Part shown: positions 35,354-44,352 of the stretch, piece after piece
How positions within the stretch are numbered: the first letter of the stretch is position 1
How the letters are laid out: the number at the start of each line of letters is the position of its first letter
Source of the DNA: Trujillonella endophytica
Lineage (GTDB): Bacteria > Actinomycetota > Actinomycetes > Mycobacteriales > Geodermatophilaceae
DNA: 64,000 nucleotides
Assembly: GCF_019799905.1 (NCBI RefSeq)
Contig: NZ_JABGCI010000005.1
Span: forward strand, 310,001 to 374,000
Direction: 5' to 3'
Notes under the pieces: generated by a model
What the model was told of the DNA's origin: nothing
What the model saw: the letters and a program-made list of their open reading frames with translations, nothing else
Database searches by the model: none
Translations under genes and position numbers: made by a program

Positions 35354-36193
35354 ATGCCCGGACTCGAGGGCCAGCTCACCGGCAAGGTCGCCTTCATCAC
35401 CGGAGCCGCCCGCGGCCAGGGCCGCGCGCACGCCGTCCGTCTGGCCCGCGAGGGCTGCGACATCATCGCCGTGGACATCTGCGCGGACATCCCGACGATG
35501 ACCTACCCCAACGCCAGCGAGGCCGACCTGGCCGAGACCGTGGCGCTGGTCGAGAAGGAGGACCGGCGGATCGTCGCCCGCAAGGCCGACGTCCGCGACT
35601 ACGCCGGCCTCAAGGCCGCGTTCGACGAGGGCCTCGCCGAGTTCGGCCGGGTCGACATCGTGATCGCCAACGCCGGCATCATCCGGCTCGGCGACGAGGA
35701 GGACCTGCTCGCCGAGTGGAACGACGTCATCGACACCAACCTCACCGGCGTCTACCACGCCATCCGGGTCGCGCTCCCCGCCATGCGGGAGGCCGGCCGC
35801 GGCGGGTCGATCGTGATCACGAGCTCCAGCGCCGGCATCAAGTCGTCGCCCTCCGACCAGGCCAGCGGACTGGCCTACATGGCGTCCAAGCGGGGCCTCG
35901 TCGGCCTGGCCCAGTCTCTCGCCGGCCACCTGGCGAAGGAGTGGATCCGGGTCAACACCATCCACCCGACCGGCGTCATGAGCGGCATGACCATGAACGA
36001 GGCGATGGCCAGGCAGTTCGAGCAGGCGGCCGCCAGCGGCGACAACATGATCGCCGGCATGCAGAACGCCCTGCCCATCGAGATGCTCCAGCCCGAGGAC
36101 ATCGCCAACGCGGTGGCCTTCCTCGTCTCGGACGAGGCCAAGTTCATCACCGGGATCGCCTGGCCGCTCGACGCCGGCTTCACCGTCCGCTGA
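35354..36193 (+). CDS. Mycofactocin-coupled SDR family oxidoreductase
   Basis: 279 residues from ATG 35354 (GGAGAGGAGC upstream). Rossmann motif TGAARGQGR, NAG motif NAGI, catalytic Ser in ITSSSAGI and Y-x3-K in YMASK. An insertion after the second strand (DICADIPTMTYPNASEADLA) and the RIVARKADVRD block are hallmarks of the mycofactocin-dependent SDR group, whose NAD(H) is bound non-exchangeably and re-oxidised by mycofactocin. It would oxidise an alcohol, feeding the aldehyde dehydrogenase. It lies 84 bases after the CMD gene and 26 before a second SDR. Confidence 0.92.
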   Translation: MPGLEGQLTGKVAFITGAARGQGRAHAVRLAREGCDIIAVDICADIPTMTYPNASEADLAETVALVEKEDRRIVARKADVRDYAGLKAAFDEGLAEFGRVDIVIANAGIIRLGDEEDLLAEWNDVIDTNLTGVYHAIRVALPAMREAGRGGSIVITSSSAGIKSSPSDQASGLAYMASKRGLVGLAQSLAGHLAKEWIRVNTIHPTGVMSGMTMNEAMARQFEQAAASGDNMIAGMQNALPIEMLQPEDIANAVAFLVSDEAKFITGIAWPLDAGFTVR

Positions 36194-36219
36194 CCGCGAC
36201 CCCAGAGAAGAGCAACGCC

Positions 36220-37026
36220 ATGACCGATCGAGTTGCCGGTAAGCGGGTCCTGGTCACCGGGGCCGCCCGAGGGATGGGCCGCAGCCACGCCCTGCGGCTG
36301 GCGGAGGAGGGTGCGGACGTCGTCCTGGTCGACGTGTGCGGGCCGCTGCCGCAGCTGGAGTACCCGCTGAGCAGCGAGGACGACCTCGCCGAGACGGCGC
36401 GGCTGGTCCGCGAACTCGGGCGCCGCGCCGTCCCGAAGGTCGCCGACGTGCGCGACGCCGCCGCGATGCAGGCCGCGGTCGACGAGGGGGTCGCCGAGCT
36501 CGGCGGCCTCGACGCGTCCGTGGCCAACGCCGGAGTCATCACCGCCGGCACCTGGGACACCACGACCCCGGAGGACTGGCGCGTCGTCCTGGACACCAAC
36601 CTCATCGGTGCGTGGAACACGTGCGTGGCCGCGATCCCGCACCTCATCGCGGCCGGTGGCGGGAGCCTGGTGAACATCAGCTCCGCCGCGGGCATCAAGG
36701 GCAGCCCCCTGACGACGCCGTACACCGCGTCGAAGCACGGTCTCGTGGGCATGAGCCTGGCGCTGGCCAACGAGCTCGCGGTGCACAGCATCCGGGTCAA
36801 CACCGTGCACCCGACCGGGGTCGCCACCGGCATGGCGCCGATGTCGCTGTTCGGGCTGCTCAGCGAGACCCGGGCGGACCTCGGCTCGCTGTACGAGAAC
36901 GCGCTCCCCGTCCCGATGGTCGAGGCGCGCGACGTCAGCAACGCCGTCCTGCACCTCGTGTCCGACGACGCCCGGTACGTGACGGGCACCCAGATGAAGG
37001 TCGACGCGGGCGTCACCATCCGCTGA
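36220..37026 (+). CDS. Mycofactocin-coupled SDR family oxidoreductase (second)
   Basis: 268 residues from ATG 36220. Same subfamily as its upstream neighbour: TGAARGMGRSH, insertion DVCGPLPQLEYPLSSEDDLA, NAGV, ISSAAGI and YTASK. The two proteins are clearly homologous, yet differ in the C-terminal substrate loop (GVATGMAPMSLFGLL against GVMSGMTMNEAMAR), so they probably act on different alcohols or stereoisomers. It ends just before a hairpin shared with the convergent ArsR-like gene. The mycofactocin biosynthesis genes (mftA-F) are not in the window. Confidence 0.92.
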   Translation: MTDRVAGKRVLVTGAARGMGRSHALRLAEEGADVVLVDVCGPLPQLEYPLSSEDDLAETARLVRELGRRAVPKVADVRDAAAMQAAVDEGVAELGGLDASVANAGVITAGTWDTTTPEDWRVVLDTNLIGAWNTCVAAIPHLIAAGGGSLVNISSAAGIKGSPLTTPYTASKHGLVGMSLALANELAVHSIRVNTVHPTGVATGMAPMSLFGLLSETRADLGSLYENALPVPMVEARDVSNAVLHLVSDDARYVTGTQMKVDAGVTIR

Positions 37027-37036
37027 GCCGCCCGGC

Positions 37037-37084
37037 GACGGCGCCGCTGCTCCGGGGTCAGACCCCCGGGGCGGCGGCGCCGTC
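37037..37084. terminator. Nested inverted repeat terminator
   Basis: GACGGCGCCGC (37037-37047) pairs with GCGGCGCCGTC (37074-37084), enclosing a second stem of CCGGGGTC with GACCCCCGG. It spans the gap between convergent genes and the last codons of the ArsR-like gene. Confidence 0.6.
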
Positions 37085-37567
37085 GTCCGTGCGAGGGGGA
37101 CGGGCGAGCAGTTCGAGCTCGCACCACAACGCTGCGACGGCCGGGTGCCTGAGCGTGAAGAGGATGCTCCGCCCCTGCCTGCGGACGTCGATCAGGTCGG
37201 CGCTGAGCAGGAGCTTCGTGTGGTAGGCGACCGCGGGCTTGGACAGGGACAGCTCCCGCCGGAGCACGGCGACGCCCAGCTCGCCCCGCTCGGCCAGCAG
37301 CCGGAGCAGCCGGTGCCGGACGGGGTGCGCCATCGCGCTCAGCGCGTACGGCACCGCCCCCGAGTCCCCCCAGGCGTCGTCGAGATCCGAGGGAGCCGTC
37401 CGCGGAGGCGCCAGGGCACGCGCCCGCTCGACCACCATGGGGGCGAGGCCGTGCGACGGACGACGACGCCGCCCACCCTCGACGTCCATCCCGGCCTCCA
37501 GGGGTCCCGCGACCACCTCGGCGCCGGCACGGCGTGCGGCCTCGGACTCCGTCCGCCTCGGGTCCAC
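37058..37567 (-). CDS. ArsR-type winged-helix transcriptional regulator
   Basis: 169 residues from GTG 37567. The first 70 residues are low in structure; the winged helix follows (YALSAMAHPVRHRLLRLLAE, LGVAVLRRELSLSKPAVAYH, LLLSADLIDVRRQGRSILFTL). No metal-binding Cys pair is seen, so it is probably not a metal sensor. Operator site 3 lies 12 bases upstream of its start, so its expression is linked to the oxidation module. It may tune that module together with the TetR. A later start would remove the disordered N-terminus. Confidence 0.85.
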   Translation of the reverse strand: MDPRRTESEAARRAGAEVVAGPLEAGMDVEGGRRRRPSHGLAPMVVERARALAPPRTAPSDLDDAWGDSGAVPYALSAMAHPVRHRLLRLLAERGELGVAVLRRELSLSKPAVAYHTKLLLSADLIDVRRQGRSILFTLRHPAVAALWCELELLARPPRTDDGAAAPGV

Positions 37568-37578
37568 GGCCCCACTCT

Positions 37579-37592
37579 AAGACAGATGACTT
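37579..37592. promoter_or_regulatory. Module operator site 3, AAGACAGATGACTT
   Basis: Third copy of the 14-bp element, directly upstream of the ArsR-type regulator gene on the minus strand. Confidence 0.68.
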
Positions 37593-37649
37593 CGGCGCTC
37601 AAGGGGCGGCGCGTCCGAGAGCTCGACGCCACCCGACGGCCGGTTCCGC

Positions 37650-38452
37650 TCAGCCGACTCGGAGCCGCACCACGGTCGGCTCGAGTCCGTCCGCCGTGAC
37701 GGTCACCGTGACCTCGCCGGGGCCGGTCGGGCGGACGACGGCGAGCGCCCGCCCGTCGGCGGTGGTGTGCACGTCATCCAGGTAGGACTCGGCGGTGGAG
37801 GGCGCGGCGCTGCCCAGGCCCTGGAGCACCGCGGGCCCCTCCACGGCGACGCGCACCTCCCGCTCGGCCCCGAGCAGCACGGTGCCGGCCGCGTCGGCCA
37901 GCGAGATCGCCACGAAGGCGAGGTCGGCGTCCTCGGCACGGATCTGGCTCCGGTCGGCGACGGCGGACAGGGCGACCGGTCCGGTCGCCGACCGCAGGGT
38001 GCAGCGGCCGGTCTCCACGCCGCCGGTGCGCGCGACGGCGGTGAGCTCACCGGGCGCGTAGGGGACGGTGAACTCCGCCCGGAAGCGGTTGACCTCGCCT
38101 GCCGGGGCGGTGCCCAGCGGGCGCCCGTCCAGCAGCAGCTCCACCTCCTCGGCGTCGCTGTAGACCGGCCGCCGTTCACGTACACGGCCGCGGAGCGGTA
38201 GACGCCCTCGAACTCCAGCGCCACCCGCTGCTGCCGGTACTCCTCCGGCGCGTGCAGCGTCGCCCGGTACTCGTACACACCGCCGGGGAAGTAGCCCGAC
38301 GCGGGACCGTGGGCGGCGTCCCGCGGCTGGGCGAGGGTGGCGTCGTGCGGGAGGGTGACCGGCTGCCACGGCTGGGCGGCGCCGACCATCTCGGAGAAGA
38401 AGGAGGCAGCGGGGCGGGTCTCCCAGCCACGGGTGAAGGGAGTGCGGCGCAC
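37650..38452 (-). pseudogene. GH2-family glycosidase with its catalytic core deleted
   Basis: From GTG 38452 one frame encodes about 95 residues of a GH2 sugar-binding N-terminus (RTPFTRGWETRPAASFFSEM, QPVTLPHDATLAQPRD, SGYFPGGVYEYRATL, VYRSAAVYVNGG). Near 38165-38172 the frame shifts and the second half continues as a GH2 C-terminus (PVYSDAEEVELLLDGRPLG, NRFRAEFTVPYAPGELTAVA, VEGPAVLQGLGSAAPSTAES) to TGA 37650. The middle, which should hold the immunoglobulin-like and TIM-barrel domains with both catalytic Glu, is missing (about 450-550 residues). A deletion plus frameshift makes it non-functional. Confidence 0.8.
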
Positions 38453-38507
38453 GTGGTGCTCCTCTGGGTGGGGTCCGGCTCCCGGACCACACGGATGGCG
38501 GTCGGGG

Positions 38508-40502
38508 TCAGCCGACGACGACGCGGACCCGGGCGAGGTCGCGGATGCGCGCGTAGGCGGTCCCGGCGTCTCCTGCGGGCTGCGCCGTGACGCGGACCGT
38601 CACGAAGTGGGTGCCCGGCGCCGGGAAGGCGTACCGGCGCTCGACGACGACCCGGCTCCCCGGCGCGGCGGTGTCGTCGGCGACGAACTCGCCGCGACCC
38701 TCGAGGTCCCACTCCACGGCGACGACGTCGTCCCCTCCCTCGGGGGCCTCGGCCACGGCCCGCAGGACGACGTCCTGCCCGACGGCGACCTCGGCCCGCG
38801 AGCTCCCGTCGGCGGTGAGGGTGACGACCGGCTGCACCCCGTGCCGCTCCCCCGCCGTCGCCGGCACGACGACCTGCCCGTCGGCGACCTCGTACTCCGT
38901 GCCGGCGGGCGGGGACTCACCGCGCTCCACCCAGGCCGCGAGATCGCGCAGCGCCCGGTGCAGGACCCCGAGGTAGCTGACCGTGTGGGTCGGGTCCTCC
39001 TGCTCCTCGTCGTCGTTGTGCAGGGCGTTGTCGACGAACCAGAGCCGGAAGGCGTCGTCGGCGCCGTCGCCGAGGTGCTCGCGCACCTTGCCGCGGTACC
39101 AGTCGGCCTGCCAGGGGAACGCCTCGCGGTCGAGCAGGCAGGCGACGACGATCATCTTCCCCGCGAACCGGCCGGTCGGCAGCGTCCCGGAGGCGGCCTG
39201 GGTGAACAGCGGCCCCAGCAGCAGCGGTCGCTGGGGGTACCGCGGGGTCCCGTCCGGTGCGCGGAACTGGTCCCACACCGGGAAGTCGGGGCCGGGGTCC
39301 TGGTGCCGGTGGTAGGTCTGGGCGGCCAGCAGGCGGCTGTCGTCCACCCGCACGGCGTCGCCGGCGCGGAGCCCGGCCAGCCGCCCCCCGGTGCCCGCGG
39401 GGAGGACGACGACGTCGCCGGCCACGCGCACCGGCCCGACGACGGCACCGGCGGCGGCGCCGGAGTCCACGACGAGCTCGGCGACCGTCCCGTCCTCCGC
39501 CGGGACCGACGACAGGCGGACCGCGACCGGCACCGACGCCGCCTCCGCGCTCCCCGCCCACGCGGTGTCGACGTTGCCGCCGTGATCGCGCTCGACGGGC
39601 AACCCGAGGCGCTCCGCCGCACCGCCGTCGACCACCGCGACGACCTCGCAGGGGTGGTCGACGCGGTCCCGGTGGACCGAGGAGGCCGGGTCCGCGCCCT
39701 CGTACCCGGGCTCGGTCCAGAAGTCCGTGAAGTAGGCCGCGTCGGCCATCAGCAGACCGGGGTACAGCGCCTCGAACGCGTGGATCCCCATCGTGCGGTG
39801 CCCGAACCACGACCGCGGCGGGAACCCCATCCGGGTCACCTCGGCCAGCGCCGCCCGCTCCTCGGCGTCCAGGCCGGCGGACGGGTCGCCGCTGCCGCCC
39901 GGCTCGAGGGCGTCGACGATCCGGTCGAAGCTGCGCCGCAGCACCCGCTGGGCGTGCATGCGGACGGTGAACACGTTGGGGATGGCCACCGGCGACCCGA
40001 TGACGAAGGGCACGAAGCCGTCCCAGACCCCCGTGGTGTTCTCCGCTCCGCCGATGGTGCGGAACGCGCCACCGCTGCCGCCGAAGGCGTAGCCGTACGG
40101 CCGGTGGTCGCCGTACAGCCGCGCGGCCACCACCCGCGAGTACTGCGCCGCGGCGGCGTTCGCCCGGTAGGCGGCGATCGTCGGGTCGGCCGCCGACCCC
40201 GGCCGGCCGCCCTCCCCTCCGCCGTTCGTCTCGACGAAGTACGCCCCGCTGGAGATCGCGAAGCCGATCCGGTCCTGCTCGCCGACCGCCGTCTGCGCGA
40301 GGTGCTCGCTGAGCGGCACCGGCGTGACGTGCTGGAAGAAGCGCCCCTCGTACTGCTCGGCCGGGGGCAGGTAGAGGGAGAACCGGGTCCCGGTGCCGCG
40401 GAACCCGCCGTGCACGTAGTGGTGGCGGACCGGGGCCGACCGCTCCTCCTCCGCGTCGACGTAGGGCTCGCTGAACTCGTCCGGGGCGGTCATGCCGGTC
40501 AT
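38508..40502 (-). CDS. Large protein of unknown function with GxSxG-like motif and PKD-like C-terminus
   Basis: 664 residues from ATG 40502 (ATG 40493 is an alternative). No signal peptide is seen. Residues 130-170 contain YGYAFGGSGGAFRTIGGAEN, a nucleophile-elbow-like motif suggesting an alpha/beta hydrolase. Later features are MGIHAFEALYPGLLMADAAY, KMIVVACLLDREAFPWQADW and FRLWFVDNALHNDDEEQED (possible acid/His region). The last 100 residues look like a PKD or Ig-like domain (VVLRAVAEAPEGGDDVVAVE, YAFPAPGTHFVTVRVTA). It belongs to a conserved actinobacterial group of uncertain activity. Its location beside the GH2 remnant and sugar genes suggests action on a carbohydrate ester. Confidence 0.82.
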   Translation of the reverse strand: MTGMTAPDEFSEPYVDAEEERSAPVRHHYVHGGFRGTGTRFSLYLPPAEQYEGRFFQHVTPVPLSEHLAQTAVGEQDRIGFAISSGAYFVETNGGGEGGRPGSAADPTIAAYRANAAAAQYSRVVAARLYGDHRPYGYAFGGSGGAFRTIGGAENTTGVWDGFVPFVIGSPVAIPNVFTVRMHAQRVLRRSFDRIVDALEPGGSGDPSAGLDAEERAALAEVTRMGFPPRSWFGHRTMGIHAFEALYPGLLMADAAYFTDFWTEPGYEGADPASSVHRDRVDHPCEVVAVVDGGAAERLGLPVERDHGGNVDTAWAGSAEAASVPVAVRLSSVPAEDGTVAELVVDSGAAAGAVVGPVRVAGDVVVLPAGTGGRLAGLRAGDAVRVDDSRLLAAQTYHRHQDPGPDFPVWDQFRAPDGTPRYPQRPLLLGPLFTQAASGTLPTGRFAGKMIVVACLLDREAFPWQADWYRGKVREHLGDGADDAFRLWFVDNALHNDDEEQEDPTHTVSYLGVLHRALRDLAAWVERGESPPAGTEYEVADGQVVVPATAGERHGVQPVVTLTADGSSRAEVAVGQDVVLRAVAEAPEGGDDVVAVEWDLEGRGEFVADDTAAPGSRVVVERRYAFPAPGTHFVTVRVTAQPAGDAGTAYARIRDLARVRVVVG

Positions 40503-40664
40503 GCTGCCGTTGCCCGGCGGCCGGGAGCCAGGCGGTGGGGCCGGGCCCCGGCGCAGCGTGGCCGGTCGCGGACCGCCCGACCCGCCCTGCACCGCCCGTC
40601 CGGGAGTGGACACCGGTCCCGGCAGACTGGCCGCCGTCCCCCTCTCCCGCTCACAGGAGCCCGC

Positions 40665-41582
40665 GTGCCGATCCGCCCCACCGGCGAACAGTTCGTCCTC
40701 ACCTCCGGCGGCGCCGAGGTGACCGTCGTCGAGGTCGGCGGGGGGCTGCGTTCCTACCGCCACCAGGGCCGCGACGTGCTCGACGGCTACGACCTCGCCG
40801 AGACGGCCGAGGACGGCCGGGGCCACCTGCTGGCCCCGTGGCCGAACCGGATCGCCGACGGCCGCTGGACCTGGGACGGCGCCGAGCACCAGCTGGCCCT
40901 CACCGAGCCGGCCCGGTCGACGGCGATCCACGGGCTGGTCCGCTTCGTGCCGTGGACCGTCGTCTCCCGCGGCGAGGCCGCCCTGACGCTCGAGTACCTG
41001 CTGCACCCGCAGCCCGGCTACCCGTTCGTCCTGCGGCTGCGGGTCGACTACGCGCTCGGCGACGCGGGCCTGCGGGTGACGACGACGGCGACCAACGAGG
41101 GCGACGTCCCGCTGCCCTACGGCGAGGGCCACCACCCCTACCTGTCGGCCGGCCCGGGCCGCCGGCTCGACGAGTGCACGCTCGTCGCGCCCGGGGCGAC
41201 CCGGCTCGACGCCGACGACCGCGGCCTGCCCACCGGCCGGTCGCCCGTCGACGGCACCGCGGCCGACCTGCGCGCGGGCCGGCCGATCGGGGACCTCGCG
41301 CTGGACGTGGCCTACACCGACCTCGAGCGGGACGCCGACGGCCTGGCCCGGGTGCGCCTCACCGGCCCGGACGGAACCGGCGCCGCGGTCTGGCTGGACG
41401 ACGCCTACGGCTACCTGCAGCTCTACACCGGCGACATGATCGCCGGGGACCGGCGCCGCCGCGGCCTGGCGGTGGAGCCGATGACCTGCCCGCCCAACGC
41501 CTTCGCGACCGGCGAGGCCGTGATCCGGCTGCAGCCCGCCGAGTCGGTCACCGGCACCTGGGGCATCACCCCCCTCGGCTGA
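40665..41582 (+). CDS. Aldose 1-epimerase family protein
   Basis: 305 residues from GTG 40665, AGGAG six bases upstream. The mutarotase fold is shown by LLAPWPNRIADGRW, AIHGLVRFVPW (catalytic His region), YGEGHHPYLSAG and the C-terminal LAVEPMTCPPNAF, where the Glu acts as base. It interconverts alpha and beta anomers of an aldose, here probably xylose, galactose or glucose. It is convergent with the xylulokinase gene; a perfect 25-bp inverted repeat separates them. It is divergent from the unknown large protein. Confidence 0.92.
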   Translation: MPIRPTGEQFVLTSGGAEVTVVEVGGGLRSYRHQGRDVLDGYDLAETAEDGRGHLLAPWPNRIADGRWTWDGAEHQLALTEPARSTAIHGLVRFVPWTVVSRGEAALTLEYLLHPQPGYPFVLRLRVDYALGDAGLRVTTTATNEGDVPLPYGEGHHPYLSAGPGRRLDECTLVAPGATRLDADDRGLPTGRSPVDGTAADLRAGRPIGDLALDVAYTDLERDADGLARVRLTGPDGTGAAVWLDDAYGYLQLYTGDMIAGDRRRRGLAVEPMTCPPNAFATGEAVIRLQPAESVTGTWGITPLG

Positions 41583-41595
41583 CGGCCCGCCGGGG

Positions 41596-41652
41596 CGAGA
41601 TCTGCACAGTCGTCACCATCAGCGCCCGATGGTGACGACTGTGCAGATCTCG
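41596..41652. terminator. Perfect 25-bp inverted repeat between convergent genes
   Basis: Arms 41596-41620 and 41628-41652 are exact complements with a 7-base loop (AGCGCCC). The stem includes AGATCT and GTGACGACTGTGCAG segments and is less GC-rich than the surroundings. It lies 13 bases after the epimerase stop and 16 before the xylulokinase stop, so it probably acts as a bidirectional terminator. The unusual composition suggests a mobile repeat. Confidence 0.75.
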
Positions 41653-41668
41653 TCGAGGGAACGGGCCG

Positions 41669-43075
41669 TCAGACGCGCTCGGCGGTCATCTCCCGCACCT
41701 CGGCGTACCGCGCGCGGACGGCCGGGACCGGGTCGGCCTCCCGGACCTCGGTGCCGGGGCGCGGCCAGTCGGGGGCGTCCCCTCCGGCCAGCACCCAGGC
41801 CGCCTGGCGGGCCGCCCCGTCGGCGACGTACTCCCCCGGCGGCGGGACGAGGACCGGCACACCGAGGACGGCGGGCGCCAGCGCCTGCACCGCCGCCGAC
41901 CGCGCACCGCCACCGACGAGGAACACCCGGCGGACGGCGGTGCCACCGGCGGCGACGGCGTCCAGCCCGTCGGCCAGCCCGCACAGCAGGCCCTCGACCG
42001 CGGCCCGCGCCAGGTGCGCCGGCTCGGCGGTGGTCAGCGTCAGGCCGTGCAGCGCGCCGGTCGAGGTCGGCCGGTCGGGCGTGCGCTCGCCCTCCAGGTA
42101 CGGCACGAGCACGAGCCCGCCCGCACCGGCCGGCGCCGACAACGCCAGCCGGGAGAGCCCGTCGTGGTCGACGCCGAGCAGGCGCGCGGTGGCGTCGAGC
42201 ACCCGGGCGGCGTTCAGCGTCGCGATGAGCGGCAGGAAGTTGCCGGTGGCGTCGGCGAACCCGGCGACCGTGCCGCTGGGGTCGGCGACCGGCGCCGTCG
42301 ACACCATGGAGACGACGCCGGACGTGCCGATGGAGACCACGACGTCACCGGGCTCCGCCGCCAGGCCCAGGGCGGCCGCCGCGTTGTCGCCGGTGCCCGG
42401 GCCGAGCAGCGCCCCGCCCGGCATCGTGCCGGCGGACCCGGCCGGCCCGAGCACCCGCGGGACGACGGGCGTGCGGCCGAAGGCCCGCTCCAGCAGGTCC
42501 GGGCGGTACTCCCCCGTCGCCGCGGACCAGTAGCCGGTGCCGCTGGCGTCGCCGCGGTCGGTGACCAGGGCCCCGAGCCCCGGCGAGCCCGCCATCCGCC
42601 ACGTCAGCCAGTCGTGCGGCAGGCAGACCGCGGCCGTCCGCTCGGCGCTCGCCGGCTCGTGCTCGGCCAGCCACCGCAGCTTGGTGACGGTGAAGGAGGC
42701 GACCGGCACGACCCCGACCGCGTCGGCCCACGCCCGCCGGCCGGCCTCGCCGCCGCCGAGCTCCTCGACGAGGTCCCGGGCCGCGCCGGCGGACCGGGTG
42801 TCGTTCCACAGCAGGGCCGGCCGCACCACCTCGCCGTCGTCGTCCAGGCAGACCATGCCGTGCTGCTGACCGCCCACGGCCACCGCGGCGACGTCGTCCA
42901 GCCCGCCGGCCTCGGCGACGGCGACCTCCAGCGCGACCGCCCAGGCTGCGGGGTCGACCTCGGTGCCGTCGGGGTGCGGGGCGCGGCCCGCGCGGACCAG
43001 CCGGCCGCTCGCGGCGTCGCGCACCACCACCTTGCAGGCCTGGGTCGAGGTGTCGACTCCCGCCACCAACGTCAC
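41669..43075 (-). CDS. xylB: Xylulokinase
   Basis: 468 residues, FGGY carbohydrate kinase family. N-terminal ATP/sugar motif [53 protein letters not shown], the phosphate motif [11 protein letters not shown], and C-terminal [22 protein letters not shown]. It phosphorylates D-xylulose made by the xylose isomerase encoded 13 bases upstream on the same strand. GTG 43075 is the start used. Lengths and motifs are normal. Confidence 0.95.
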   Translation of the reverse strand: MTLVAGVDTSTQACKVVVRDAASGRLVRAGRAPHPDGTEVDPAAWAVALEVAVAEAGGLDDVAAVAVGGQQHGMVCLDDDGEVVRPALLWNDTRSAGAARDLVEELGGGEAGRRAWADAVGVVPVASFTVTKLRWLAEHEPASAERTAAVCLPHDWLTWRMAGSPGLGALVTDRGDASGTGYWSAATGEYRPDLLERAFGRTPVVPRVLGPAGSAGTMPGGALLGPGTGDNAAAALGLAAEPGDVVVSIGTSGVVSMVSTAPVADPSGTVAGFADATGNFLPLIATLNAARVLDATARLLGVDHDGLSRLALSAPAGAGGLVLVPYLEGERTPDRPTSTGALHGLTLTTAEPAHLARAAVEGLLCGLADGLDAVAAGGTAVRRVFLVGGGARSAAVQALAPAVLGVPVLVPPPGEYVADGAARQAAWVLAGGDAPDWPRPGTEVREADPVPAVRARYAEVREMTAERV

Positions 43076-43088
43076 GCCGGGCCCCGGC

Positions 43089-44279
43089 TCAGCGGGCGCC
43101 GAGGCAGTGCTCGACGGCCAGCTGCGACAGCCGCACCGCGCCGGCGCCGCGGGCGGCCGCGGCCTCGACGTCGAAGTCCTCGAACGCCGAGCCGTCGGCG
43201 AGCAGCTGCTCGATCGTCTCCCCCTCGCCGAGGGTGGGCTCCGCCAGCCCGGGCACGCGCGCGGCCGCGAGCGCCTCGACCACCTCGGGGTCGGCGCGGA
43301 AGGCCTGCGCGCGCTCCTTGAGCAGCAGGTAGGTGTGCATGTTGGCCGCGGCCGAGTGCCAGACGCCGTCCATGTCCTCGGTGCGCAGCGGCTTGTAGTC
43401 GAAGTGCCGGGGGCCGTCGTAGCGCGGACCGCCGGAGGGGAAGCCGTTCTCCAGCAGGTCGACGGTCGCGAAGGCGGAGAGCAGGTCGCCGTGGCCGAAG
43501 ACCAGGTCCTGGTCGAACTTCGGCCCGTGCTGCCCGTTCAGGTCGATGTGGAAGAGCTTGCCCTGCCACAGCGCCTGGGCGATGCCGTGCGTGAAGTTCA
43601 GGTTCGACATCTGCTCGTGTCCGACCTCGGGGTTGAGCCCGACCAGGTCGGCGTGCTCGAGGGTGGAGATGAAGCCCAGCGCGTGACCGACGGTCGGCAG
43701 GAAGATGTCGCCGCGCGGCTCGTTCGGCTTGGGCTCCAGCGCGAGGCGCAGGCCGTAGCCCCGGTCGACCGAGTACTGCGCGAGGGTGTCGATGCCCTCC
43801 CGGTAGCGGTCCAGCGCCGCCTTCAGGTCCTTGGCGACGTCGACCTCGCTGCCCTCGCGCCCGCCCCACAGCACGTAGGTCTCGGCACCCAGCTCGGCGG
43901 CGAGGTCCATGTTGCGCATGACCTTGCGCAGGGCGTACCGGCGCACGTCGCGGTCGTTGGCCGTGAGCGCGCCCTCCTTGAACACCGGGTGGGTGAACAG
44001 GTTGGTGGTCACCATGGGCGTGACCAGGCCGGTCTCCTCCAGGGCCGCGCGGAACCGCTTGATGTACCGCTCGCGCTCGGTGGCGTCGCTGCCGAACGGG
44101 ACCAGGTCGTCGTCGTGGAAGGTCACGCCGTAGGCGCCCAGCTCGGCCAGCCGGTGCACCGTCTCGACCGGGTCCACGGGCGCGCGGGTCGCGTCGCCGA
44201 ACGGGTCGCGGGCCTGCCAGCCGACCGTCCAGAGACCGAAGGTGAACTTGTCCTCGCGGGTGGGCTGCAGCGTGCTCAT
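43089..44279 (-). CDS. xylA: Xylose isomerase
   Basis: 396 residues from ATG 44279 with GAGAGGA upstream. Actinobacterial class I xylose isomerase: [17 protein letters not shown], the catalytic His region [23 protein letters not shown], metal ligands in [11 protein letters not shown] and [26 protein letters not shown] and [11 protein letters not shown]. It converts D-xylose to D-xylulose and is first in a xylA-xylB operon. It is divergent from the ROK regulator across 73 bases, where the regulator presumably binds. Confidence 0.97.
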   Translation of the reverse strand: MSTLQPTREDKFTFGLWTVGWQARDPFGDATRAPVDPVETVHRLAELGAYGVTFHDDDLVPFGSDATERERYIKRFRAALEETGLVTPMVTTNLFTHPVFKEGALTANDRDVRRYALRKVMRNMDLAAELGAETYVLWGGREGSEVDVAKDLKAALDRYREGIDTLAQYSVDRGYGLRLALEPKPNEPRGDIFLPTVGHALGFISTLEHADLVGLNPEVGHEQMSNLNFTHGIAQALWQGKLFHIDLNGQHGPKFDQDLVFGHGDLLSAFATVDLLENGFPSGGPRYDGPRHFDYKPLRTEDMDGVWHSAAANMHTYLLLKERAQAFRADPEVVEALAAARVPGLAEPTLGEGETIEQLLADGSAFEDFDVEAAAARGAGAVRLSQLAVEHCLGAR

Positions 44280-44300
44280 GCGACGTCGTCCTCTCGGGTG

Positions 44301-44346
44301 GGCCTTTTGTTGCACCGTAGGACTTAACCAGCGTCGCCGCTAGCCT
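44301..44346. promoter_or_regulatory. xylA / ROK regulator divergent control region
   Basis: AT-richer stretch in the 73-base gap, with GGCCTTTTGTTGCACCGTAG and GACTTAACC. TAGCCT at 44341-44346 could be the -10 box of the regulator, which would make its transcript nearly leaderless. Operator assignment is by position only. Confidence 0.4.
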
Positions 44347-44352
44347 CGACCC

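Noticed and set aside
44280..44352. Riboswitch or attenuator before xylA
   Set aside because: The gap is only 73 bases and no conserved RNA fold could be recognised; a protein operator is the simpler reading.
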